DNA from: Streptomyces sp. RFCAC02
Lineage (GTDB): Bacteria > Actinomycetota > Actinomycetes > Streptomycetales > Streptomycetaceae
DNA: 64,000 nucleotides
Direction of reading: 5' to 3'
Assembly (NCBI RefSeq): GCF_004193175.1
Contig: NZ_SAUH01000001.1
Location: 2,723,501 to 2,787,500, forward strand
The notes under the pieces are model-generated. The model saw only the letters and a list, made by a program, of their open reading frames with translations. It searched no databases and was not told the origin of the DNA. Numbering within the stretch: position 1 is the stretch's first letter; the number at the start of each line of letters is the position of its first letter. Position numbers and translations under genes: made by a program. Shown piece after piece: positions 45,117-53,074 of the stretch.

Positions 45117-46789
45117 CTACGGCGTACGGGTCCGCCGGCGCTGCGGGCGCTTCTCGCTCGGCCGCTTCAGCACCTCGCCGGCCTCCAGGGCCGCGAGCCG
45201 CCGGGCGGCACCGTACTGGGCCAGCGCGTCCGTCAGCGCCTGCACCGAGGGCTCGGGCGCCATGACGTCGACCCGCAGGCCGTGCTCCTCGGCGGTCCGC
45301 GCCGTCGCCGGGCCGATGCACGCGATCACCGTGACGTTGTGCGGCTTCCCGGCGATGCCGACGAGGTTGCGCACCGTGCTGGACGACGTGAACAGCACGG
45401 CGTCGAACCCGCCGCCCTTGATCGCCTCCCGCGTCTCGGCCGGCGGCGGCGAGGCGCGCACCGTCCGGTACGCCGTCACGTCGTCCACCTCCCAGCCCAG
45501 CTCCACGAGGCCGGCGACCAGTGTCTCGGTCGCGATGTCGGCACGCGGCAGGAACACCCGGTCGATCGGGTCGAACACCGGGTCGTAGGGCGGCCAGTCC
45601 TCCAGCAGCCCGGCCGCCGACTGCTCACCGCTCGGCACCAGGTCGGGCCGTACGCCGAACGTCCGCAGCGCCCGCGCCGTCTGCTCGCCCACGGCCGCCA
45701 CCTTGATCCCGGCGAACGCCCGCGCGTCGAGCCCGTACTCCTCGAACTTCTCCCGGATGGCGCGCACCGCGTTCACCGAGGTGAAGGCGATCCACTCGTA
45801 CCGGCCGGTGACCAGGCCCTTGACCGCGCGGTCCATCTGCTGCGGGGTCCGCGGCGGCTCGACGGCGATCGTCGGCACCTCGCTCGGCACCGCGCCGTAC
45901 GACCTGAGCTGCTCGGACAGCGACGCCGCCTGCTCCTTGGTGCGCGGCACGAGGACCTGCCAGCCGAACAGCGGCTTCGACTCGAACCACGACAGCGGCT
46001 CACGGCGCTCCGCCGCCCCGCCCGACCCGACGACCGCTATGACGGGCCGGTCGCCCTCGGGGACGGCAGGACCTTCGCGGACTTCAGGGCGCGCTCGACG
46101 GTGCCGAGCGTCGCGGACCAGGTCCGCTGCCGCGTCGTCGTGCCGGCGACGGTGACCGACAGCGGGGTGTCGGGCTTCCGGCCGGCCGACACCAGCCGCG
46201 CCGCCGTCACGCCGACCGCCTCCAGGGAGGTGCTGACGACGACGGTCGCGTCGGAGGCGCCGACCTCGCTCCAGCAGCGCTCGTCGGCCGTGGGGGCGTC
46301 CACGAAGCGCACGTCGCCGCCCTCGGAGCCGCGCAGCGGCACCCCGGCATAGGCGGCCACGCCCACCGCGTGGGAGACCCCCGGCACGACCTCGAACGTG
46401 ATGCCCTCGGCGGCCAGCGCCAGCATGTCGGCGGCGGCGTCGGCGTCGAGGCCCGGGTCGCCCGCGACCGCACGGACGACCCGCCTGCCGGAGCGCGCGT
46501 ACCGCATGACAAGATCGGCGGCATCACCGGCGACGGCCGCCGCGGCGTCCTGCAGCGGCGTGTCGGCCTCCGGCCGGACGTGCCCGCGGACGACCTCGTA
46601 CGCCTCCGGGTCGGCGACGAGCACGTCGGCCCGCGCCAGCGCGTCGACGGCGCGCAACGTCAGCAGACCCGGGTCACCGGGTCCCGCTCCGAGGAAGGTG
46701 ACGTGCCCGAGGGCTGTGTGGACTTCGCCGGCCGGCTGCGTGGTGACGTGCGGCTGGGCGCGTGTGGTGCGTGCGGCGGTGGGGCTCAA
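45117..46789 (-). pseudogene. hemD: hemD, uroporphyrinogen-III methyltransferase-like/synthase fusion, frameshifted
   Basis: Actinobacterial HemD is normally a ~557-residue fusion: an N-terminal SAM methyltransferase-like half (GHVTFLGAGPGDPGLLTLRAVDAL) and a C-terminal uroporphyrinogen-III synthase half (VPRTKEQAASLSEQLRSYGAVPSEVPTIAVEPP). Here the first half (TTG 46789, overlapping the hemC stop) ends at a stop near 46037. The second half continues in another frame (VIAVVGSGGAAERREPLSWFESKPLFGW). The total, 1673 bases, is one short of 558 codons. A five-C run read as four (46059-46062) would explain it. An internal GTG at 45950 would start inside the first strand of the synthase domain. Confidence 0.9.
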
Positions 46790-47769
46790 TGTGCTCGCTC
46801 CCCCATCAGACCGGCCGCGCCCTTGGCGAGCATCTCGTCGGCGAGGGTGCGGCCCATGGCCGCCGCCTCCCCGGCGGACGCCGGTACGGGACCGGTGGTG
46901 GACAGCTGCACCAGCGCGGAGCCGTCGGTGGTGCCGACGACGCCGCGCAGGCGCACTTCGGTGACGGTCTGCCCGTCGTCCCCCGTGAGCAGGTCGGCGT
47001 ACGCGCCCACAGGTGCGCTGCAGCCGGCCTCCAGGGTGGCGAGCAGGGTGCGCTCGGCGGTGACGGCCATGCGGGTGTGCGGGTCGTCGAGGCCGGCGAG
47101 CTGGGCGGCGAGTGCCGTGTTCGAAGCGGCGCACTCGACCGCGAGTGCCCCCTGGCCGGGGGCGGGCAGCACGGTGTCGGGGGACAGCGGCTCGCTGATC
47201 TCCCCGGCCCGGCCGATGCGGTGCAGTCCGGCGGCGGCGAGCACGACGGCGTCGAGCTCGCCGGAGCGGACGTATCCGATCCTGGTGTCCACGTTGCCCC
47301 GGATGGCGACCGTCTCGATCGTCCTGCCGAGGGAGCGCGCCCAGGCGTTGAGCTGGGCCGTCCGGCGCGGGGAGCCGGTGCCGATCCTGGCGGGGCGCGC
47401 CGGGTCGGCCGTCAGCTCCTCGAACGGCAGCCCGGCGCGGGAGACCAGCACGTCCCGCGGGTCGGCGCGCCGCGGGAGCGCGGCGAGCGTCAGGGCCTCG
47501 GGCTGCGCGGTGGGAAGGTCCTTGAGGGAGTGGACGGCGAAGTCGATCTCCCCGGCGAGCAGCGCGTCGCGCAGCGCCGAGACGAAGACGCCGGTGCCCC
47601 CGATGCTGGCGAGCGCCTCGCGGGAGACGTCGCCGTACGTGGTGATCTCGACAAGCTCGACGGGCCTGCCGGTGAGGCGCTCGACCTGCCGTGCGACACC
47701 GCCCGACTGTGCCATGGCGAGCTGGGAGCGTCGCGTACCGAGCCGCAGGGGCCGGTGCGATGCGTTCAT
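46786..47769 (-). CDS. hemC: Porphobilinogen deaminase (hydroxymethylbilane synthase) HemC
   Basis: A 327-residue enzyme that polymerises four porphobilinogens into hydroxymethylbilane. Signature parts: LRLGTRRSQLAMAQ at the start, DFAVHSLKDLPT, IGTGSPRRTAQLNAW, IRGNVDTRIGYV and the cofactor-carrying Cys in TLEAGCSAPVGAYA. ATG 47769 overlaps the hemA stop by four bases, and its own stop overlaps the hemD start. Confidence 0.97.
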   Translation of the reverse strand: MNASHRPLRLGTRRSQLAMAQSGGVARQVERLTGRPVELVEITTYGDVSREALASIGGTGVFVSALRDALLAGEIDFAVHSLKDLPTAQPEALTLAALPRRADPRDVLVSRAGLPFEELTADPARPARIGTGSPRRTAQLNAWARSLGRTIETVAIRGNVDTRIGYVRSGELDAVVLAAAGLHRIGRAGEISEPLSPDTVLPAPGQGALAVECAASNTALAAQLAGLDDPHTRMAVTAERTLLATLEAGCSAPVGAYADLLTGDDGQTVTEVRLRGVVGTTDGSALVQLSTTGPVPASAGEAAAMGRTLADEMLAKGAAGLMGERAH

Positions 47770-49220
47770 GACCGCTCCTGTTCCGGGTGGGCGTGGTTCA
47801 ACGTGGGGTGGGCGGCGGCCGCGCCGGGGTCGGCCCCCGCGAGGTCGAACAGTTGTCGCAGGGCCGCCGCATAGTAGGCGCCGCCCGGCTCGCCCGCCAG
47901 TTCCTTGACGCGGACGGTCGGCGCGTGCAGCAGTTTGTCCACGACGCGGCGGACCGTCCGGGTGATCTCGGCGCGCTCCTTGTCGTCGAGGCCGGGCAGC
48001 CGGCCGTGGAGCCGGGTCAGCTCGGCGGCGACGACGTCGGCCGCCATGGCGCGCAGCGCGACGACGGTGGGCGTGATGTGCGCGGCGCGGCGGGCCGCGC
48101 CGAACGCGGCGGTCTCCTCGGCCACGATCGCCCGCACGGCGTCCACGTCGGCGGCCATCGGCGCGTCGGCGGACGCGGCGGCGAGGGACTCGATGTCCAC
48201 CAGCCGCACGCCGGCGAGCGCGTGGACGGCGGCGTCGACGTCGCGCGGCATGGCCAGGTCGAGCATGGCGAGCACCGGCCCGGTGGCGGAGGTGTGGGTG
48301 TGGCCCTCGACCACCGGACACGGACAGGGGCGGCCGGCGGAGCGGCGGGCGCGTTCCCGCACGACGGCGGCGACCGCGTCGGCGGTGAGCACGGTGCCGG
48401 ACGCGCCGGTACAGGAGACGACGATGTCGGCCAGGGCCAGCTCGGCGGCCATGGAGATCGCGTTGATGGGGACGGCACGGGCGCGCGGGCCGTCCTCCGG
48501 GGCGGCGAGCGCGGCGGCGAGGCGTTCGGCACGCTCCAGCGTCCGGTTGGCGATCACCAGTTCGGCGACACCGGAGCGGGCGAGCGTGGTGGCGGCCAGC
48601 GAGGACATGGAGCCCGCGCCGATCACGAGGGCGCGGCGGCCCCTGAGCCAGGCGGCCGGGTCGCCATGGCCGCACGGGTCGCCGGCCGCGAGCCGGTCGA
48701 GGCCGAACGTGACCAGGGACTGCCCGGCGCGGTCGATGGCCGTCTCGCTGTGCGCGCGCTTGCCGACGCGCAGGGCCTGCTGGAACAGGTCGTTCAGCAG
48801 CCGCCCCGCGGTGCGCTCGTCCTGCGCGAGGGCGAGGGCGGCCTTGATCTGCCCGAGGATCTGCCCCTCGCCGACGACCATCGAGTCGAGACCGCAGGCC
48901 ACCGACAGGAGGTGCTCGACGGCGGCGTCCTCGACGTGCCGGTAGAGGTAGGGCGCGAGGTCCTGCTCGCCGACACCGCTGTGCCGGGCGAACAGCGCGG
49001 TCAGCGCGTCGGCGCCGGCGCGGCCCGCGCCGGGCTCCAGCTCGGCGTACAGCTCGATGCGGTTGCAGGTCGACAGGACGGCGGCCTCGGCGGCCGGTCC
49101 GTCGGTGCCGCCGAGCATGTCGTGCAGCAGCTTCGCGGCGGCCTCGGGCGCGAGCGCGGCCCGCTCCAGGAGGCTGACGGGCGCGGTGCGGTGGCTGATG
49201 CCGATGGCGATCAGAGTCAT
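47766..49220 (-). CDS. hemA: Glutamyl-tRNA reductase HemA
   Basis: A 484-residue enzyme catalysing the first committed step of C5 heme synthesis. The catalytic Cys is residue 52 in LSTCNRIELYAE; SVACGLDSMVVGEGQILGQIK is the glutamyl-tRNA recognition segment, and ALVIGAGSMSSLAATTL is the NADPH-binding site. An Ala/Pro/His-rich tail follows the dimerisation helix. ATG 49220 overlaps the rex stop. Its product feeds HemL, encoded 16 kb to the left. Confidence 0.97.
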   Translation of the reverse strand: MTLIAIGISHRTAPVSLLERAALAPEAAAKLLHDMLGGTDGPAAEAAVLSTCNRIELYAELEPGAGRAGADALTALFARHSGVGEQDLAPYLYRHVEDAAVEHLLSVACGLDSMVVGEGQILGQIKAALALAQDERTAGRLLNDLFQQALRVGKRAHSETAIDRAGQSLVTFGLDRLAAGDPCGHGDPAAWLRGRRALVIGAGSMSSLAATTLARSGVAELVIANRTLERAERLAAALAAPEDGPRARAVPINAISMAAELALADIVVSCTGASGTVLTADAVAAVVRERARRSAGRPCPCPVVEGHTHTSATGPVLAMLDLAMPRDVDAAVHALAGVRLVDIESLAAASADAPMAADVDAVRAIVAEETAAFGAARRAAHITPTVVALRAMAADVVAAELTRLHGRLPGLDDKERAEITRTVRRVVDKLLHAPTVRVKELAGEPGGAYYAAALRQLFDLAGADPGAAAAHPTLNHAHPEQERS

Positions 49221-49987
49221 GCGGGCATCACCGCCGCCGGGAGGCCGCCGTCGCCCTGCTCGCCCGGGGCACCGGGCGCCGCCGGGGGCGCGGCCAGGTC
49301 GCGGGGCAGGGGCGCGCCGATGTCCTCGGCGGCCTTGCGCTGCTCGTGGAAGGCGAGGATCTGCAGCTCGATCGACAGGTCCACCTTCCGCACGTCCACG
49401 CCGTCGGGCACCGACAGGACGGTCGGGGCGAAGTTCAGGATGGAGGTGACGCCGGCCGCCACGAGACGGTCGCACACCTGCTGCGCGGCACCGCCCGGGG
49501 TCGTGATGACGCCGATGGAGACACCGCCGGTCTGGATGATCGACTCCAGGTCGTCGACGTGCTGCACGGCGATGCCGGCGACCTGCCGGCCGGTCATCGC
49601 GGGGTCGGCGTCGATCAGGGCCGCGACGCGGAAGCCGCGGGACGCGAACCCGCCGTAGTTGGCGAGGGCGGCGCCCAGGTTGCCGATGCCGACGATGACG
49701 ACGGGCCAGTCCTGGGTGAGGCCGAGTTCGCGGGAGATCTGGTAGACGAGATACTCGACGTCGTAGCCGACGCCGCGCGTGCCGTAACTGCCGAGGTAGG
49801 AGAAGTCCTTGCGGAGCTTGGCCGAGTTCACCCCGGCGGCGCTCGCCAGCTCCTCCGACGAGACCGTGGGCACCGAGCGCTCCGAGAGCGCGGTGAGCGC
49901 CCGCAGATACAGCGGGAGACGGGCGACGGTAGCCTCGGGGATTCCCCGGCTACGGGTCGCCGGTCGGTGATTTCGGCCAGTTGCCAC
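49217..49987 (-). CDS. rex: Redox-sensing repressor Rex
   Basis: A 256-residue NADH/NAD+ sensor. The winged-helix domain (PATRSRGIPEATVARLPLYLRALTALSERSVPTVSSEELASAAGVNSAKLRKDFSYLGSYG) fills residues 7-75. The Rossmann domain has VVIVGIGNLGAALANYGG near 100. GTG 49987 gives the known S. coelicolor N-terminus (ATGR). When NADH rises, Rex leaves its operators and respiratory genes are expressed. The site at 50077-50098 overlaps its own -35. rex, hemA, hemC and hemD overlap by four bases each, so they form one operon. Confidence 0.97.
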   Translation of the reverse strand: MATGRNHRPATRSRGIPEATVARLPLYLRALTALSERSVPTVSSEELASAAGVNSAKLRKDFSYLGSYGTRGVGYDVEYLVYQISRELGLTQDWPVVIVGIGNLGAALANYGGFASRGFRVAALIDADPAMTGRQVAGIAVQHVDDLESIIQTGGVSIGVITTPGGAAQQVCDRLVAAGVTSILNFAPTVLSVPDGVDVRKVDLSIELQILAFHEQRKAAEDIGAPLPRDLAAPPAAPGAPGEQGDGGLPAAVMPA

Positions 49988-50067
49988 GGTGCTCCTGCCG
50001 GTCGGGCCAAGCGGAGGTCGCGTGTCCGCGGCGCAGGGACGAGCGCCGGGACCGTTCCGTCGTGACC

Positions 50068-50098
50068 AGGCTATGTCTTTGTGAACGCGTGCACAAAG
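50068..50098 (-). promoter_or_regulatory. Rex operator and rex-hem promoter
   Basis: CTTTGTG (50077-50083) and CACAAAG (50092-50098) form a perfect inverted repeat around AACGCGTG, a near match to the TTGTGAACGCGTTCACAA Rex operator. On the minus strand TTGTGC (50096-50091), 17 bases and TAGCCT (50073-50068) make a promoter inside it, so Rex would block it directly. Confidence 0.9.
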
Positions 50099-50508
50099 AT
50101 GGTGTCCGTTTTGTCCATCCAAAGTGACCGGTGCCACACGCACCAACGAGGACACCCGTCACACTCCTCAGATCGTTCCGCAGGCGGATAAAACGACCCC
50201 GCATGGTAGCCCCAAAACGGGTCAGGCCCCAACGCCGCCCGCAGCCGCCCCGCGTCCACCCGCCAGAAGTCGTGCTGTTCACCGTCCACGAGGACGACCG
50301 GGATCTGCTCCCAGTACCGCCGGTGCAGCTCCTCGTCGACGGTGATGTCCTTCTCCTCCCAGGCGGCCCCCGTCTCCTCGCACACCGCGGCGACGACGGC
50401 GCGGGCGTCGTCGCACAGGTGGCAGCCGGGCTTCCCGATCAGGGTGACGAGCCGGTCGGCGGGAGCGGGCCGCGGGGCGCCGCGGCGCGGGCGGAGGAGG
50501 GGAGTCAT
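50071..50508 (-). CDS. Glutaredoxin-like (redoxin) protein with an extended C-terminus
   Basis: 145 residues. The first ~85 form a thioredoxin-fold glutaredoxin-like domain: VTLIGKPGCHLCDDARAVV has the CxxC active site (CHLC), and QIPVVLVDGEQHDFWRVD the cis-Pro. Related proteins usually end near RLRAAL. Here the frame continues ~50 residues, rich in aromatic residues and Cys (ECDGCPRWCVWH), through the rex promoter and stops inside its -10. Either the natural stop is lost by mutation or error, or the tail is real. ATG 50508; an ATG at 50517 is the alternative. Confidence 0.8.
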   Translation of the reverse strand: MTPLLRPRRGAPRPAPADRLVTLIGKPGCHLCDDARAVVAAVCEETGAAWEEKDITVDEELHRRYWEQIPVVLVDGEQHDFWRVDAGRLRAALGPDPFWGYHAGSFYPPAERSEECDGCPRWCVWHRSLWMDKTDTIFVHAFTKT

Positions 50509-50589
50509 ACGGCCCATTGTGCCGCCGGGGGCAACCCCGGTGTCATCCCCGCGCCACCCGCGCGTGGTGGGCACGCCGTCCGCCCTGGC

Positions 50590-50595
50590 TATGCT
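50590..50595 (+). promoter_or_regulatory. -10 element of a leaderless HAD gene
   Basis: TATGCT lies 6 bases before the ATG at 50602 with no ribosome site between, the spacing expected for a leaderless transcript. Confidence 0.5.
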
Positions 50596-50601
50596 CGACG
50601 C

Positions 50602-51597
50602 ATGGCCAGGCCACGACCGTCCGAGTCGCGCACGACCGGGGCCACCGCCCGCGGGGGGTGGTTCACGGCCCGCAGGCGCGCGGCCACGGAGCGCCGGGAC
50701 GACGACGCCGGCGTCCCGGGCACCCCGCCGGCGCCGCGCCGGGCGCGGCTGACGCTCGCCGGCGAGGCAGCGGCCGAGGCGGCGCGCGCCCAGGTCGCGG
50801 ACGAGCCGGAGTTCCCCGCCCCCGGCGACGCACGCGCCGCAGCGTTCTTCGACCTCGACAACACGGTGATGCAGGGCGCGGCGATCTTCCACCTCGGACG
50901 CGGCCTGTACAAGCGGAAGTTCTTCCGCAAGCGGGAGCTCGTGAAGTTCGCCTGGCAGCAGGCGTACTTCCGCCTCGCCGGCGCCGAGCACGCCGGCCAC
51001 ATGCAGGACGCCAGGGACAGCGCGCTGTCCATCGTGCGCGGGCACGACGTCGCGGAACTCACCGCGATCGGCGAGGAGATCTACGACGAGTACATGGCCG
51101 GCCGCATCTGGCCGGGCACGCGCGCCCTCGCCCAGGCGCACCTCGACGCGGGGCAGCGCGTGTGGCTCGTCACGGCGGCGCCGGTGGAGACCGCGCGCAT
51201 CGTCGCCCGCCGCCTCGGCCTGACGGGCGCCCTCGGCACGGTCGCCGAGACCGTGGACGGCGTCTACACCGGCCGTCTCGTCGGCGAGCCGCTGCACGGC
51301 CCGGCCAAGGCGCTCGCCGTCCGGGCGCTGGCCGAGGCGGAGGACCTCGACCTGGCGCGCTGCGCCGCGTACAGCGATTCGGCCAACGACATCCCGCTGC
51401 TGTCGCTCGTCGGCCATCCGTATGCGATCAATCCTGACAGCAAGCTGCGCGCGCACGCCCGGGAAATGGGCTGGCGCCTGCGCGACTACCGGACGGGCCG
51501 CAAGGCGGTGCGGGTCGGTGTCCCGGCGGCGGCCGGCGCGGGCGCGGTCGCGGGCGGCGCGATGGCGGCGTTCGCCCTGCAACGACGGCGCCGCTAG
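50602..51597 (+). CDS. HAD-IB family hydrolase
   Basis: A 331-residue HAD-superfamily phosphatase of the SerB-like IB subgroup. After an ~80-residue Arg/Ala-rich start come motif I FFDLDNTVMQGAAIF (DxDxT), motif II VWLVTAAPVETA, the lysine in GPAKALAVRAL and motif IV YSDSANDIPLLSLVGHPYAINPDSKLR. A C-terminal hydrophobic stretch (VPAAAGAGAVAGGAMAAFAL) followed by arginines may anchor it to the membrane. It is upstream of bldN, a placement conserved in Streptomyces as I recall. The substrate is unknown. Confidence 0.9.
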   Translation: MARPRPSESRTTGATARGGWFTARRRAATERRDDDAGVPGTPPAPRRARLTLAGEAAAEAARAQVADEPEFPAPGDARAAAFFDLDNTVMQGAAIFHLGRGLYKRKFFRKRELVKFAWQQAYFRLAGAEHAGHMQDARDSALSIVRGHDVAELTAIGEEIYDEYMAGRIWPGTRALAQAHLDAGQRVWLVTAAPVETARIVARRLGLTGALGTVAETVDGVYTGRLVGEPLHGPAKALAVRALAEAEDLDLARCAAYSDSANDIPLLSLVGHPYAINPDSKLRAHAREMGWRLRDYRTGRKAVRVGVPAAAGAGAVAGGAMAAFALQRRRR

Positions 51598-51958
51598 GGC
51601 CACCAGGCGGTTCTCCGGGCAGCGGGCAGGGGCGTGGCGCGCCGTGCCCGCCCAACCGTGATGCTCTACCCCGCGGCCGCGCCCGGCCAACCTCCCTCCA
51701 CCCCATTGATCAATCTCGGTCACCAGATGGCAATTCCGATCATCCGGTGATCACTCTTGGCATGGCGTTGGTGTGGCGACCTGACCACAAGGTGTCACAC
51801 TTCAAAGCTAATCGGCGATTTTCGCAACTACGCGTAGCACCGTCAGTACGAAGCGTTATTCTCCTCAGACGCAATCCGGTCCCCAGCCGTTCCCACCCAG
51901 GTGACGGGTGACGGACCCACCACTGCACGTGTTGGAAGCTTAAGCCTCTGGGAGTCCC
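51598..51958. other. 361-base region upstream of bldN
   Basis: No ORF here looks real. It is less GC-rich than its surroundings, as regulatory regions of developmental genes often are. GGTGATCACT (51746-51755) joins two BldD-type half sites (AGTGA/TCACC) head to head. TGTGG-N8-CCACA (51772-51789) is a second inverted repeat, and two GGTGACG copies lie at 51900-51915. A GGGAG ribosome site precedes the bldN GTG. bldN is a known BldD target in S. coelicolor; the sites here are candidates only. Confidence 0.45.
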
Positions 51959-52792
51959 GTGTACCCACACGTCGGGGTTGACGCCTCGGGCCTGGCTGCG
52001 CCGCGCTCAACGGTCCTCGACCGATTGCGCGCCCTCGTCCCCACCGCGTACGCCGTCCCCACCCTCGCCGCACCTGTCCCCGCAGGCCCCGCCTACGCAG
52101 TCGCCGACCGGGCCGCCGGCACCGGCGCCGTGGCCACCGCGCCCACCCCCGCCCCGACGGGCACCGGACCCGGCACCGCGGGCAGACGTGCCCGTTCCGG
52201 CGCCGCGGGCACCTCGACCCAGCGGCGCCCCGCGGCCGACAGCGACAGCCGCCGCATGATGGACCTCGTCGAACGCGCCCAGAGCGGCGAGGCCGAGGCG
52301 TTCGGCAGCCTCTACGACCAGTACTCCGACACGGTCTACCGGTACATCTACTACCGCGTCGGGGGCCGCGCGACGGCCGAGGACCTCACCAGCGAGACCT
52401 TCCTGCGCGCGCTGCGCCGCATCGGCACGTTCACCTGGCAGGGCCGCGACTTCGGCGCATGGCTGGTCACCATCGCCCGGAACCTGGTCGCCGACCACTT
52501 CAAGTCCAGCCGCTTCCGCCTCGAAGTCACCACCGGCGAGATGCTGGACGCCAACGAGGTCGAGCGCAGCCCCGAGGAGTCCGTCCTCGAGTCCCTGGCC
52601 AACTCGGCGCTCCTCGACGCCGTCCGCAAGCTCAACCCGCAGCAGCAGGAGTGCGTCACCCTCCGGTTCCTCCAGGGGCTCTCCGTCGCGGAGACGGCCC
52701 GCGTGATGGGCAAGAACGAGGGCGCCATCAAGACGCTCCAGTACCGCGCCGTCCGCACCCTGGCCCGGCTCCTGCCGGACGACGCCCGCTGA
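51959..52792 (+). CDS. bldN: Pro-sigma factor BldN (ECF family)
   Basis: A 277-residue ECF sigma factor. Residues 1-~90 are the proline/alanine-rich pro-region; MYPHVGVDASGLA at the start is the BldN hallmark. Region 2 (FGSLYDQYSDTVYRYIYYRVGGRATAEDLTSETFLRAL) spans ~115-155 and region 4 (LNPQQQECVTLRFLQGLSVAETARVMGKNEGAIKTLQYRAVRTL) ~218-268. Known biology: the pro-form is processed and the mature sigma drives bldM and chaplin/rodlin genes for aerial growth. GTG 51959 follows GGGAG. The anti-sigma gene rsbN is next. Confidence 0.96.
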   Translation: MYPHVGVDASGLAAPRSTVLDRLRALVPTAYAVPTLAAPVPAGPAYAVADRAAGTGAVATAPTPAPTGTGPGTAGRRARSGAAGTSTQRRPAADSDSRRMMDLVERAQSGEAEAFGSLYDQYSDTVYRYIYYRVGGRATAEDLTSETFLRALRRIGTFTWQGRDFGAWLVTIARNLVADHFKSSRFRLEVTTGEMLDANEVERSPEESVLESLANSALLDAVRKLNPQQQECVTLRFLQGLSVAETARVMGKNEGAIKTLQYRAVRTLARLLPDDAR

Positions 52793-52916
52793 CCCGGGCG
52801 CGTCCGTCCCGTCGGCCGCCGTCCGCACGCCCCTTCCGTCCCGCTGCGTCCCGCCTCCGGGCCACGGTGGACCCTCCGTGACCGGCCTCCATCCATCGGT
52901 CACATAATCTGCCAGC

Positions 52917-52945
52917 CGTAACCCGAGTGCCTGTCCGCTCGTTGT
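52917..52945 (+). promoter_or_regulatory. Candidate sigma-BldN promoter of rsbN
   Basis: CGTAAC (52917-52922), a 17-base spacer and CGTTGT (52940-52945) match the -35/-10 pattern I recall for sigma-BldN promoters. rsbN is reported to be a sigma-BldN target, so this would be a feedback loop. It lies 130 bases upstream of the rsbN GTG. Confidence 0.6.
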
Positions 52946-53074
52946 CGGGTTCGTGGGCTTCCTACGACCGGGTCCCGGCCGAGGCGCGTCACCCGTCCGG
53001 GTGCGCGTCCCCGGGTCCCGGAACTCCTGTCCGGCCGTGGGGAGTCCTTCCTGTGACGAGAGGAGGTGCCGCCC

